Positions 23,217 to 35,162 of a DNA stretch of 64,000 bases are shown here, one piece after another; position 1 is the stretch's first letter, and each line of letters begins with the position of its first letter. The stretch is taken from positions 1 through 64,000 of the forward strand of contig MDYQ01000099.1 in assembly GCA_003024175.1 (NCBI GenBank), written 5' to 3'. The position numbers and the translations under genes were made by a program. The notes under the pieces were generated by a model that was not told where the DNA came from, did not search any database, and saw only the letters and a list, made by a program, of their open reading frames with translations. Source of the DNA: Planoprotostelium fungivorum. Its lineage: Eukaryota > Evosea > Variosea > Cavosteliida > Cavosteliaceae.

Positions 23217-25893
23217 TTATAGGATCTCGGTGATTATACCGGCGGCAAACGTCTTTCCATTCTCTCGGAGTGTGAACCTTCCCAACTGCTTGTACTCACT
23301 GTACAACTCCACGCAGATCTTCTTCTGCACCGACTTGCTCAGTTGGATCTCCACCACGGCCGTCGCGTGGTCACCCAGCACCCTGTTCCCATCAGTTCTC
23401 CACTCCCTCTCCATCTCTCACCTCGGATTCTTCTTCTTCACCTCCCCGGTCGTCTTGTCTAATAGGGCGATCAGCTTAGTGATGACGATGGCTTCGTTCA
23501 AGGAGGAATAATGCATCTCGGCCATCTGTCCGTTGAGAATGGGCCGTTGTGGGACGAAGGTGAGGATCTGGGCTTTAAATCGATTGGTGGTACCGATTGG
23601 CTTCTCTGGATCGGACAGTACGTTTCCGCTGCTGTCGGACTGTCAGGGGGGAGATTTCATGAAGATTTCGTTACCTGACGAGTTGAGCGTCGACGCCGGA
23701 TATGCTGATGTCGACGTAATCTCCCGCCGTGGCGTACTCCACGGCTTCTCCGTGGATTCTCACTCGACTGACCGTACAAACTTCGTTCAGTGGACTGATT
23801 AACAGCTGGATGAAATCAATCATCTTTCCATGAAAATGTATCATTGATGTAGATCATTTAATCATTTGATGATGTGTGATGAGATAGATGACGAGTGATG
23901 GGATGTGAGAGAAATTACCTTATCGTCTTTCGAGACCACACCGGCTTCGATCCTTCCTGCGACAGTGAGACCACCCACTTGAGCACGGTACAGATCGGAG
24001 ATGCACAGTCTGAACGGCTTGTTGATATCCCTCACGGCTGGGTCGAAGCTGTCGATCTTCTCCATCAGTGTGGGTCCGTTGTACCATCTATCATCATCAT
24101 CGTCATCATCATCGTCATCATCATCGATTGAGATCTGATGATGAGAAGACTCACGCATTCAGCACATCCGATTTCCTCTGCACAATGTTCTCACCAGCGA
24201 GACCGGACAGCGGAAGGAAAGAGAAGCTCTTATCCCTGAATCCAGAAGCCTTGAGGAAGAGAGACATCTTCCCCACGATGTCATCGTATCGACTCTGTGA
24301 CCACTCTGCCATGTCCAACTTGTTGACCACCACAGCCAGCTGTGAGATACCCAGACTGCGAGCGAGGAGTGCGTGCTCTTTCGTCTGGCCGTCGGCCTCG
24401 AAACCTTTCTCGAAGGCATCGGGGGCTGCATCTACAACGAGGATTCCAACGTCAGCCTGTCACGGTCACTCTCTACAATGCGTCGTTGGAATGCACAGGA
24501 GAAGACGAAATGTGAGACGAATGTCGTTTGAATTAATAAAGATGAAATAGAAGAGGATGAAATACCTGAGCGGCACCAGAGATCATATTGGGAACAAAGT
24601 CTCTGTGTCCCGGAGCATCCAACAGAGTGATCCTGCGATGCTCCGTCTCGAAATTCGTAATTCCCACATCCATCGTCACTCCTCGATTCCTACTCCATCA
24701 GCTCTCTCCTTCTCTCTCCTCTCACCTCTCTTCTTCGCTCTCGTCCAACACCCAGGCGAAAGAGAAGGAGCTCTTACCGATGTTCTTCGACTCCTTCTCG
24801 TACTTGTGCATCGTCTTCTGGTTGACGACACCGTTGAGGTAGAGCAGATGTCCCATGATGGTCGATTTACCCGCGTCGACGTGTCCGATGACCACCAAGT
24901 TCAAGTGTTCCTTCTTACTCGAACCACTGATCATCTTCTCGATCTCTTTCCTTCGATTGGCGCTCATCTGCTTGTGCTGCTTGCTGTTGGTTCTTTGAGT
25001 CGCTGTGATGATGTCGACATTGTGAATCACCTGGCGGGAGATGAAGTGGTCGAGCTGGTGGTGGACGATGCGTTCGAGCCCACTTCCTCTCTCTTGATGG
25101 CGTCGAGTATGGTCTTGGGGCGCTCTTCCGACAGGTTTAAGTTTTCCATCTTGTCTTCCACGGGGATGGTGGTGGATGATGCACCGAGGGTGATGATGGC
25201 TGGTTTCTTCGGTGTCGAGTTGGTCTTCTCTTCTCTCTTGGGGTCTTGGAGGGTCACCTTCTTGGCTTCTTGCTCTCCCTTCTTTCCTTCTGTTGATGTC
25301 ATGACGGAGATGAAGATGAGGATCTTGACACTCACTCGTCTCGATTTCCATGTCGAACTGTTCGTCGGTGGCTGCAAGTGGTGAGAGAGTGGTGAGAGTG
25401 ATAGCCTATCGTTCACCTCGATTGGCACTGTTTTGTTTGTCGTACAAAAAGTTGATGGCGTTGTTGACGTTGTAGTTGTTGACTCTGAGGGCCTGCTTGA
25501 CGTCCTCTACTTCGAAATATTCTCCTTCTTCTCCCAACTCATCGTAGAGTTGGTCCAGATACGCACTGATGAATTCTGATTCCCATCATTATCACGAGGC
25601 GAGAGAGATGATGACACTCACCAGCGTCTTCTTCTCCATCTTCTTGAAGGAAAGTGTCTAAAGTCGGATTGTCTTTACTTCTATCATACAAGTATTGAGA
25701 TGCTACAACGGAAGTCAGAATAAATGAGGCTGATGGGAGAGAACCCCACCTCCAGGGGAGGCAGAGGCAGGTGAGAATCCATATTCGTCTTCATAATAAT
25801 CATCTGTGTGTTGTCAGTAGGGTCTCGTATGGTGATAGATATACCATCGTAATCAGCATAGCTGCTGTTTCTAATATTTCTGTGTCGAGACAT
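23217..25893 (-). CDS. HBS1L: HBS1-like translational GTPase (ribosome rescue)
   Basis: Partner of Dom34/Pelota in no-go and non-stop decay, releasing stalled ribosomes. The N-terminus [17 protein letters not shown] leads to an HBS1_N-type helical domain ([23 protein letters not shown] near 25450-25520) and a charged linker. The EF1A-like GTPase has G1 [14 protein letters not shown]2 RGVTMDVG, G3 DAPGHRDF and G4 VNKLDM. Domains II and III end with [28 protein letters not shown] in place of the eEF1A-type RGITID, plus the HBS1_N domain, separates it from eEF1A and eRF3. About 690 residues. The intron near 24086-24130 is a CATCATCGT microsatellite. Confidence 0.93.
24089..24130. repeat. Microsatellite in an HBS1 intron
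   Basis: (CATCATCATCGT)n-type run of about 40 bp inside an intron. Confidence 0.8.
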
Positions 25894-26280
25894 GATTGGC
25901 GATGATGGTGTTGTGTGGAAAACCGACCGAAATTACTTCGTTGTAGTTGATTCTGGAGATTACCCACCTAATAATCTGGATTAGATTGATTTCCTGGTCT
26001 ATTCTTCTGTACCTACCTACCTTCTTTACGTCATAAATAGAACTGACATCAACGTCTGTGAGTCTTGTTCGTTTTCAGCGAAATTCGGATTAAGATGATG
26101 ATCATGGGATGCCACCAGTGCTGCCAGTGTGGAACAAGGATGTACTACACAATAAGAATGCACGTTGAGGGCTGTTTTGTCGACATTGCACTTGACAGGT
26201 CAGGTAATTCAATTTGTCATCATCACCAGCACATCCGATACGTGATTCACGAGCATCCGAAGGATGAGACATTTGTTTCC
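25894..26280. promoter_or_regulatory. Divergent upstream region of HBS1 and the LRR kinase
   Basis: About 390 bp between two divergent starts. It holds a CRE/TATA-like TTACGTCATAAATAG at 26027-26041 and a partial copy of the recurrent motif (CGTTGTAGTTG near 25940). A short frame at 26065 runs into the kinase gene and could add N-terminal codons. Confidence 0.4.
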
Positions 26281-29200
26281 ATGGCTCATACCTGTATGTT
26301 ATCTTCTTGTCTCGGTTCAATCATTGGATGATCACACCAAAGCAATTCTTCTCAAATTCTATGAATCTACGGGAGGCTCAAGTGGGATAGAAGTCTATTT
26401 TACATTCCACTCATAAACATGAAGATTGGAGGAATAACTGGAATGCAAATCAGGACCCCTGCGGCTGGTATGGAGTCGTCTGTGACGTCAACAGCACGAC
26501 TCTCTTGTCTTTAAACTTGTCAAATAATCTCCTTCACGGTGATATCCATCAGATGTGATCTTCATCTCAGGCTCACACAAAGAAGGAAGTTACATCGGAC
26601 AATTATCGCAACTTTCCACCTTGACATCAGTCGATTTGAGTTTCAATCATCTGAAGGAAGCACCACTGCCAGATCTTACCTCTTTAACCAATCTGGTCTC
26701 TCTGAACTTGTCATCCAGTTTCAACCTACAAACTCTCCCACTCACACTACCAACATCCATCGAGCTCCTCGATGTTTCCGACTGTGGTCTCATTCAGGTC
26801 TACTTGTCACCTTACAAGAGCCTCACATCATTACATCTCGATCACAACTCTCTCCTCCAGATGAGCGACCTGGAGGGCGTCGAGCGACTGCCCCACCTGA
26901 GAGTGTTAGACATCTCATCCAATGCAATGAGAGGAAGTGTCCATCTCAAACTGTTTCGCCTGGACGCCCTCTATTTAGACGAGAACCAGCTGGTGTTAGA
27001 GATTCCACCATTTTGTAATCTGTCCAGGCTCAGCTTCAGGAGAAACGGAAGAGCAGGTGAGCCGATGGCCATCACCTCGCGTGACGTCATCGCAGATCAA
27101 TCTACACCGCGTGTGGATTATTGTGAGAGGCTGGTGTGGTTAGATCTGAGCTCGAATCTGTATTCCACCATTCCTCTTCTCAATGGAACGAAAAACCTAC
27201 AGGTGTGACGATGATCATGATCGTGATCATGCTGACGTCTCAGTATCTGAATCTGTCGTCCAATACGATGAGAGGAGATGTCAAAGATGTCTTCCATTGT
27301 TCATCACTGATCTCAATCGACATCCAAGGTGTGAGTAGATAAAAATGTAGAACTGAAGGAAGAAGGAAATCAACTGAGTGGATCACTACCTGACATCACA
27401 AAGATGTACCAATTATCACACTTGGACGTCAAGAGAAATCACTTTACGGGTGACCTTCTTCTCTCTATTCTCTCTCAACAGAATAGAAGTGTCTCATTGT
27501 AGTGCAGGTGTCATCGATGACATGTTTCACGATAAGGCAGAGTTGAATTACGTCGATCTGTCGTTCAATCACCTGGAAGGATCCTTACCTCCCTCTCTCT
27601 TTCACCTCACTTCCCTTCGTTATCTCTCTCTCAACAGAAACAAGTGGGGTCCCTATTCATCACCCATCTGACAGCACCAGACTCCGTGGTGAAATCTCGA
27701 ACGTGACGCATTTGCTGTCACTGAAGTATTTGGACGTCTCGTTCAACAATTTTTCCGGTTCCGTGAGATTTCCACCGAATCTCGTGACGTTGTACGCCCA
27801 GTACAATCTCCTCGAGGGACAATTGATCATGATGGGTGATCGCTATGACATCATCAACGTCAAATTCAATCGATTCTCTGGGAAATTTCCATCACTGTCC
27901 CACAGGATGTCATTCTTTGATGCCACGTCCAATCAGGTGAGATGTGAGAGAGAGGAGAGCTGAGAGAAACAGTTCAACGGAAGCATCACGAGCCGCATCG
28001 CGGTAGAGAGGATTTTTCTCGATGACAACCAATTGACGGGAGATCTACCCACTATGACGGAAGATGTCGTGTGGTTTTCCGCGGATAACAATGATTTCCG
28101 TGGAACGTTGGATCCATTGCGTACCATATTGCGGCGTTGTGGGTACATTTCCATCAGGAACAACAGCCTGCGGGGTGATTTAGAGGTGAGTTCTCTTCGA
28201 AATCTCACCGACTCATTGGTGTCTCAGATCTTCATGTTACCTTCCAGACAATTGGTGTATCTCGGTGAGAATTCTCAGTACAGATTCAGATCTTGTTTAG
28301 ATACAGATCTGACGTATTATAATAGATCTATCGGACAATTATCTGAGTGGTCCCGTGTTCGGTGACGAGGGGCGAAATCTGGACTGGTACATCAGGTGAT
28401 CCATCTACAACGAGACACGTCTCGATCTCGTCGACATCTGGACTGAACGAGATCAGTCCCGATCGCATGGATAATCTAGTTCACATCGATCTCTCCCACA
28501 ACGAATTCAAATGTCAGATCTTCAACTATCCCGTTTATCGTCACTCTCTCCCACCTCGTCTCATCGATATCATCTTATCTAACAATCGATTCTATGGTAG
28601 ACCCTTCTTGGGTGATTCCATGCAGACTCTCTTCATTGAAACGATCATGTTGGATAACAACAACATATCGGGTGATGCCATCGATACCATGTCACTCGAA
28701 TCGATACGGGTGAGTCGAGCCTTTTTTTTCGTTTGATTCGTTCTCACTTTTCCTCTCAGACGTTGTCTCTGGCCAATAATTCCATAGAAGGAGAGATCAC
28801 CTCTTACATCGGTTATGCCGACCAGCTGACTTATCTCGATCTCAGTGGAAATCGATTGTACGGCAGATTGCCCGATAGTACACTGCAAGGCATGACTTCC
28901 CTGCAGGTGATGTCACGTCGGTTTCATCTCTGAAGGACGACAGAAATTGGATCTCAGTAGAAATCGATTGGAATGTTACGATCTGAAATGGTTGAACGAT
29001 CTCATCCATCTCGAGTATCTAGATCTGTCCCAGAACAAGATCCACGCCAAGTTTCCGTACGTGGGGGACATGAAGAACTTGAAGTTCGTCGACATGTCTC
29101 ACAATCGACTGTACGATGACATCGATCCTTCCTTCTTTCGTCTCGTTTATCTGGACTCCGTATCACTCAGGTGAATTCCTCAAATGTCTCCCTATTGAAT

Positions 29201-31857
29201 ATAAAACTCAGTCACAATGAATTGACTGGGTCCATCAAACGATTCCATGGTGATCCGAGGGTGAGACATCGAAATGGATGAAGATGCGAATGTGATGATC
29301 TGTAGCTACTCGATCTGAGTTGGAACTTGTTGTCGAAAGATCTCAAATTCATCTCGTACATGTCTGCCATCTCGGTCCTTCAATTGAACAACAATCGATT
29401 CAGGTGATGAACATGTCACTTCGTAGACATCGTTATTCTATTCGTCACGATTGTAATTTCATTGATGGATGGTAGTGGAAATATACCTCCCATCAGTGGT
29501 AGAAGATATCTAGAACAATTTGATGCGAGCAACAACAACATCAGCGGAGATCTAGAGAAGTTGGAACAATTACCATCTCTACTGTACATCAATCTCAGCA
29601 ACAATCGCATCAATGGTTCTCTCCCCGGTGACACATCACGATATCATCCTGATGACATATCATCTCATCTCCCAACAGAGATCTCGAATGACATCAACTT
29701 TCGTTACATCGACTTGTCTCGAAACAACATCAGCATCGCCAAACAGGTGAAATCATCCATCAAAATCATCTGACGTCATCAGAGCATACCCTTCCGACCC
29801 TCCACTCTCTGTAGAATGTCAGACAATCCACTTCGCTGTCCCATCGATTGGGACATCATCACACGCTGTGGAGGACAGTGTGAATCGATGGGAAAGAACG
29901 AAGAAGAGACGTTAGTGTACCACATGATGGGAGAAGTGTCTGATTTCATCCCACGTCACTTTGTGGGGAAGTTATCTCATCTGAGTAACATCACACAGAG
30001 GAGAATCGAGGTTCGAGAGACAAGGTGAGATAAAGACATCATCACACATGACATCATCACACATGACATCATCACACATGACATCATCATCATCTCATGA
30101 CATCATCATCTCATGACATCATCATCATCTCACGTGACTTCAGATCTGGTAGTGTCATCGCCACGATTGCCATCAAGCCTCCCAACGACAATGAATTGAA
30201 TCAAGGTTCAGTAGAAGACAGCATCGGCATCCTCAAATCGATCGATCGAGACGCGTACCACCGACAAGGAATCGATCTCATCGACGATCTGGGCTGGGTT
30301 CCCACGGATGCTCCATCCTACCCGGTGGGAAAGATCGTCGGGATCGCCGTCGGTGAGCGTAACGTACGTATCCATCCACTGATTCGCGTCAGGTGGTGTC
30401 GTTCTCCTCCTCGTGATCATCGGTGTGGCCTTCTTCTTCAAATTGAGGAGGATAAGGAGAGATCTCTATATGAGACAGTATGCACTCGTGGACATCTGTC
30501 CCGACGTCAGCAACGCCGCAAAGAAGACGAGAGTCGATTACGAAGAGTTGAAACACATGAAGATGGTGAGATCCATCCAAGGAGTGAACCTGAAGATGAA
30601 AGATCGGCTCCGGAGCGTTCGGTGTGGTGTACAGGGCAAAGTGGAGAGGAACGAAAGTGGCGGTGAGGGAAGAGAGAAGAGAGGATGTTCATCTCTTCAG
30701 GTGAAACAGATCAAAACGGAACAAGTGACGACGAAACAATTCGAAGAGTTTGTTCACGAGGTGGGTGGAGAAGAAGGGTGACATGGATCTCATGTGTTCA
30801 GGTGTGCATCATTCAGAACCTAAAGAGTCATCCCAACATCGTCATGTTCATCGGGATGTCATTTCCACCCCAACCCCTCTCTCTCATCACGGGTGAATCA
30901 CCTCTCTCGATGTCCACTGACCTCCATCAGAGTACTGCGAGGGTGGTAGTCTCTTCATCTACCTGAGGCAGACGATCTGTTGTCTGGAACTGAAGATCAG
31001 ATTCATGCGAGAGATTGCGCTGGGCATGTTGCACTTGCACAAGGAGAAGGTGAAAGAGTGTTAGGAAGGATCGTAACGGTGGGACAGATCATCCACAGAG
31101 ATCTCGCCGTGCGAAACATCCTCCTATCCCAATCACTCCAAGTGAAGGTGAGTCCATTCGAGATCGTGTCGTGTGAACACGTGAAAGGTGGCCGATTTTG
31201 GATTGTCTCGCGAGCAGGGGAATACAGATGGTGCATCACAGACACAATCCACGATCGGACCGGTCAAGGTGGATCTTCACATTTCGATTCATACTCTCAT
31301 CTCATCTTCCCTTCATCACCCTCTCATCTCATCTCCCTTCATCACCCTCTCATCTCATCTTCCCTTCTAAACATCCACAGTGGATGGCACCCGAGGCCAT
31401 CAGGGATCGATTCTATTCGACTAAATCAGACGGTGAGATGAACGTGTAGATGTCCATGACTGACACGGACAGTCTTCTCCTTTGGTGTCGTCATCTGGGA
31501 GATCTTAGAGATCAAAGAACCCTTCGCAGACGATTACAATCTCATCACCCTTGCAGCACAGATCATCCACGGGAGAAGATTAGACATACCAACAGAGTCC
31601 CCCGCACATCTATCCGAACTCATGAGAGGTGGGTGACATCACGCGTGAGTCTCTGACCGTCGATCACAGCCTGCTGGATGGAGGGAGAGGGTGACAGACC
31701 TGACTTTGAGGAGATCGTGGCACACTTCAAGGAGGGTGTGGGAGAAGATTGTAGAGTGGAGAGGACGACACAGGTTCAGTACATGGACATGGAGGTAGAA
31801 GATGTCTACTTCAAAGGGTCTGCAGAGGATGTCTACTTCAAGGGGTCTGAAGATTGA
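26281..31857 (+). CDS. LRR receptor-like protein kinase with tyrosine-kinase-like signatures
   Basis: Large single-pass receptor, about 1,450 residues over more than 20 exons. A short hydrophobic leader (MLSSCLAILLKFYESTGG, split by an intron) opens into an LRRNT-like cap with WRNNWNANQDPCGWYGVVC. About 25-30 plant-type LRRs follow (L..LDLS.N...G). The transmembrane helix is GGVVLLLVIIGVAFFFKLRR, near 30390-30440. The kinase has glycine loop IGSGAFGVVYRAKW, VAVK lysine, HRDLAVRN catalytic loop, ADFGLSRE, and VKWMAPEAI. Both HRDLAVRN and KWMAPEA are tyrosine-kinase-type. All catalytic residues are present. The tail carries YMDM and two EDVYFKGS copies. The exact start and several LRR splice sites are uncertain. 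The ligand is unknown. Confidence 0.85.
30022..30135. repeat. Intronic minisatellite (ACATCATCACACATG family)
   Basis: A tandem ACATCATCACACATG unit, degenerating into CATCATCATCTCATGA, fills an intron just before the membrane-proximal exons of the LRR kinase. Confidence 0.85.
31296..31372. repeat. Intronic tandem repeat in the kinase domain
   Basis: About three copies of a CTCATCTCATCTTCCCTTCA-like unit of about 31 bp form the intron between the activation loop and the WMAPEA exon. Confidence 0.85.
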
Positions 31858-32107
31858 GGGAAGAAATAATGTTCGAGTTGAGCCATACACACGTAGAGCT
31901 GATTCATTGTCTGAAGTTCTTATTGTTACATGCTCTTGATAACATGTACACTCTGTGTGCTGCAGCGATCAGATTCTGCAGTGATATTCGAAGTGCAATT
32001 TCATTAAGTTTCTCTACAACGATACAGATCAAATAATTGCGCCTCTGTGGAATCGAAAAAACAGACATCAAAGATCGGTGGGCCCATCTGCAAGTTCCCC
32101 GGAGGTT

Positions 32108-33225
32108 ATGACCGCTCGCTCCAAAGACACAGAGGCCATGCAAGTTGACAACCAGAGCTCTTCCGTTGGAGATTCCAACCGTCCGACACCGAATACGGAG
32201 GAAGGTCACGAAAATGAGGAGAAGAAGAAGATGGGAGGGCCAGGCACCGACGTGGATAAGATAGAAAGAGAGTTCTCAGATCTCAAAGAGAGATTCTTTG
32301 CAGACAAGATTGAGTCGCTTAAGAAGGAGTTGGATACTCTGAAAAACGGTGAGGAAAGCTCTCGAGAGGGGATCTTCTATCTCGTTGCAGGCATATGTGG
32401 GACCTGATTGGATGTAGGGACACATCAGGGATTCCTTAAAAAGTGCCAAGAGTTAGAAGAACAGCAACGACAGAGGTTGTGGGCCGCTGAGCGATGGAGA
32501 GACTACCAAATCGAGAACATAAACAGTATCTTCGCGGCGGAGAAACAGCAGGGAGAAGATGAATACGACGTAAGAGCTCGTACCATGCAATACCCTCACT
32601 GTCTTCCAGAATGAGAAGAAAAGTCTGCAAGAGAAGATGATCAACACGGTCCAAGAGAAGAAGAAGAAGCTTCTCGACGAGAAGACGACGGCCGAAGAGA
32701 AAAACGTAAACGCTCGCACCAGTCAGAGAAAGAGGTCAGTTACCATGAGACTCCCAATGTCTAACCGTCTTCCAGGAATGGCAAAGAGTTGAAAGATGGA
32801 GGGTCCATCAAGCGGAAGCTCAATCCTCCTCACATCCTGTACACCCTTCGTGAAGATGAGATCAAGGAAGATCTTGCCATCATCCACAAGGGTCATCCCT
32901 ACAAGAACAAGGCCGCCCAGGCTGATGTCTATGCCGAGAGAGGAAAGCTCTTCTTGGAAGGCAACAGTTTCGAGAAGGGACAACACGTCAAGATCGAGTC
33001 ACAGACCGATAACAACGTATGGAAGGGCATCATCACTTTTGTCTCTCCCGCTGAGGTAATCACCATCTCATCATCTCATCATCATCACGTGACACGGACT
33101 CCATGTCTAAAGGGATGCAGATCCATCTGAAGGGAGAGTCGGGCGTGCAGAGTAGATTCACGTTGACGCAGCTGAAGAGCAGGAGGTACGTCATCAGCAC
33201 CAATGGACACGAGCCAAGTAAATAA
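32108..33225 (+). CDS. SDS3/BRMS1-family subunit of the Sin3 histone deacetylase complex
   Basis: Homologue of SUDS3/Sds3, a scaffold of the Sin3-HDAC corepressor in the nucleus. Acidic N-terminus, then the Sds3 coiled coil with EFSDLKERFFADKIESL, LKKELDTLKNG and THQGFLKKCQELEEQQRQR, followed by a second helix EKKSLQEKMINTVQEKKKK. The C-terminal Tudor-like capping domain is GQHVKIESQTDNNVWKGIIT ... FTLTQLKSRRYVIS. About 300 residues. The ATG at 32108 is the first true ATG in frame. The stop codon overlaps an AATAAA hexamer (33221-33226). It is convergent with SARNP. Confidence 0.85.
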
Positions 33226-33339
33226 ACAACTTGATAAAGACGATTTGAAAGTGTCTTCTCTTCTCATGCATCATGCATGACCAACGATCTATCCACACAG
33301 ACACATGAGAGAAATGACTATCCAAACACATCGACTTCA

Positions 33340-34140
33340 TTAATTAGTAGCAGCGAATCTTTCCGCTCTCTTCTTCTTCCTCTCCTCCTCCTCGGCTGAC
33401 AGTGGTGCCCCCCCGGCGGCGCTCGCTTCTCCTCCAAATCTCTCCTTTCTCTTGTTGACCTTCTGCTTCTCTCCCTGTGGTGTTGGGATTCCAAACCTCT
33501 CGGCTCTCTTCTGTCTCTGATCGGCCATCTCGCTCTTATTTGTCCTCTTCACTTCATCCTTAGACTGTCCGCATCAGCATCATGATTCCACGTGATGTGA
33601 ATCACCTTCAGTGGGAGACCAAACTTTTGTGCTCGAACGGCGGCCTTTTGCTTCTCTGCCTCTGTCTCGGTCGTTCCAAACTTGGCTCTTCTGGCGGCCT
33701 TTCTATGTGCATACGTCAGCTTCCACCCAACGTCACAAGATGGTGCGTATCAACGCCATCTTTTTAGATCACCTCTCGTCGAAGGTGGGTTCAGCTGTCG
33801 AGGTAGAGATAGTAGTGGGTGCAGCTGGTGCAGGTGTCTCGGTCTCAGCTTTCTCTTCTGTTTCTTCTGTCCCCTCCAACAGAGCCGAATCGTCCTCTAC
33901 CTCTGCAGATTCTTCGTCTCCACCGGCAGCTTCATCTTTCGAGATCATATTGAGGACCTCATCTTCTAAATCGGCATTATCCTTCTCGTTATCGGCCTCC
34001 TCAGTCGCAACGGCCTTCTTCAACTGTTCTATGAGAACAGCTTTTACACCATTTGTCGGAAGGTTTCTCTCTTTACAAAGTTTCTTCAGGTCTACGACCT
34101 TCAACTCCTCTAGCTTCGTGGGATCGATCTTGCTGGCCAT
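33340..34140 (-). CDS. SARNP: SAP-domain ribonucleoprotein (SARNP/Tho1/CIP29)
   Basis: mRNA export factor of the TREX pathway, nuclear. The N-terminal SAP domain (LEELKVVDLKKLCKERNLPTN) binds nucleic acid. A long acidic Glu/Asp/Thr-rich middle follows. The C-terminal repeated RAERFG-type motifs (KAARRAKFG, AVRAQKFGLP, KRAERFGIP, RKERFGG and KKRAERFA) are the hallmark of Tho1/SARNP RNA-binding regions. Three exons, about 230 residues. The start at 34140 lies 145 bp from the divergent ribosomal protein L35 start, suggesting a shared promoter. Confidence 0.92.
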
Positions 34141-34285
34141 TTCTAAGATCCAATGTAGTTCCCCATTAGAAAGGGACTCGACCGTTGTAGATTCTTCATT
34201 AATTTATTTATTTTCGGGTGAGGCTGGCCTTGTTTCAGATTGAAGTAGCGTCCACCCTTCTCAATCCTTACCCGAATCCATTAAC

Positions 34286-34962
34286 ATGCGTGCGTATCTC
34301 TACTCCTACATCCTCTATCGACATCCCTCATCGATAATCCATCCATAAAATGGCTTCCCTCGATGCATGCATGTTCGAGATGGGATATGGAGATGGATGA
34401 TGTCTGATGGTATGTGCAGCTAAATTAACGGCCCAGACTCTGCGTGAGAAGTCCAAGTCCGATTTGGAGAAGCAGCTGTACGACCTGAAGAAGGAGCTTG
34501 CTGGTCACAGAGTTTCCAAGGTCACCGGTGGATCTGCTTCCCAGCTGTCTCAGATGTGAGTCTATACCACTTTCTTCTAATGTTCCAACGTCGTAATCAT
34601 CGTTCGATCACACGATACAAACATCGCACAACTCCGCTCGTCTGTAGAAAACACCTGAAAACATTGCGAGCGCTCTATATCCCCTCAAAAACACAATTCC
34701 ATCTTCCAATCATCTTCTCATTTTCTCCAGCCGTGTCACCAGAAAGAACATTGCCCGTGTTCTGACTGTCGTCACTGCCAACCAGAGAAGCAACCTGAAG
34801 TCTTACTACGCCAAGAAGAAGTACATGCCCACCGATCTGAGAGCCAAGCGCACTCACGCCATTCGTCAGGCCCTGTCCCACACTCTTGCCACCAAGCAAA
34901 CCGTCAAGCAGACCAAGAAGAACCAGGCCTTCCCCACTCGCAAGTTTGCCCTCAAGGCTTAA
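34286..34962 (+). CDS. RPL35: 60S ribosomal protein L35 (uL29)
   Basis: Large-subunit ribosomal protein near the exit tunnel. The first exon is only ATG plus one base (intron 34290-34419). The second exon begins KLTAQTLREKSKSDLEKQLYDL. The third carries RKNIARVLTVV and KKYMPTDLRAKRTHAIR, and ends FPTRKFALKA. About 123 residues, the family length. Both introns are long for this window (130 nt and about 170 nt), which is common for introns of ribosomal protein genes and may host regulation. Strong codon bias. Confidence 0.97.
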
Positions 34963-35162
34963 GCTTTTCTTCGGATGAATAGATTCGGTAGTAGGAATTC
35001 TCTCTCTTTCATTCTCATCCTATTCATTCTCTTGTGGTGAAAGGAATAGCCTAGTGATGGGTGAGTGAGGGGCGTTGTAGATGGGGTCGTGCGGTGAAGG
35101 TGGGGAGGACCAATGAATTGAAACAAATTTGACGAAGGGTTGAGACGCACACATCGGGGAAC

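Noticed and set aside
28393-28411. Possible 19-nt intron in the LRR kinase gene
   Set aside because: GTGATCC...ACGAG would keep the frame, but a normal-sized intron from the same donor to the AG before TCCCGATCGC also keeps the frame and fits the other introns.
31858-32107. Possible small RNA gene upstream of SDS3
   Set aside because: No U-snRNA or tRNA signature could be matched; only a CTACAACG core of the recurrent motif is present.
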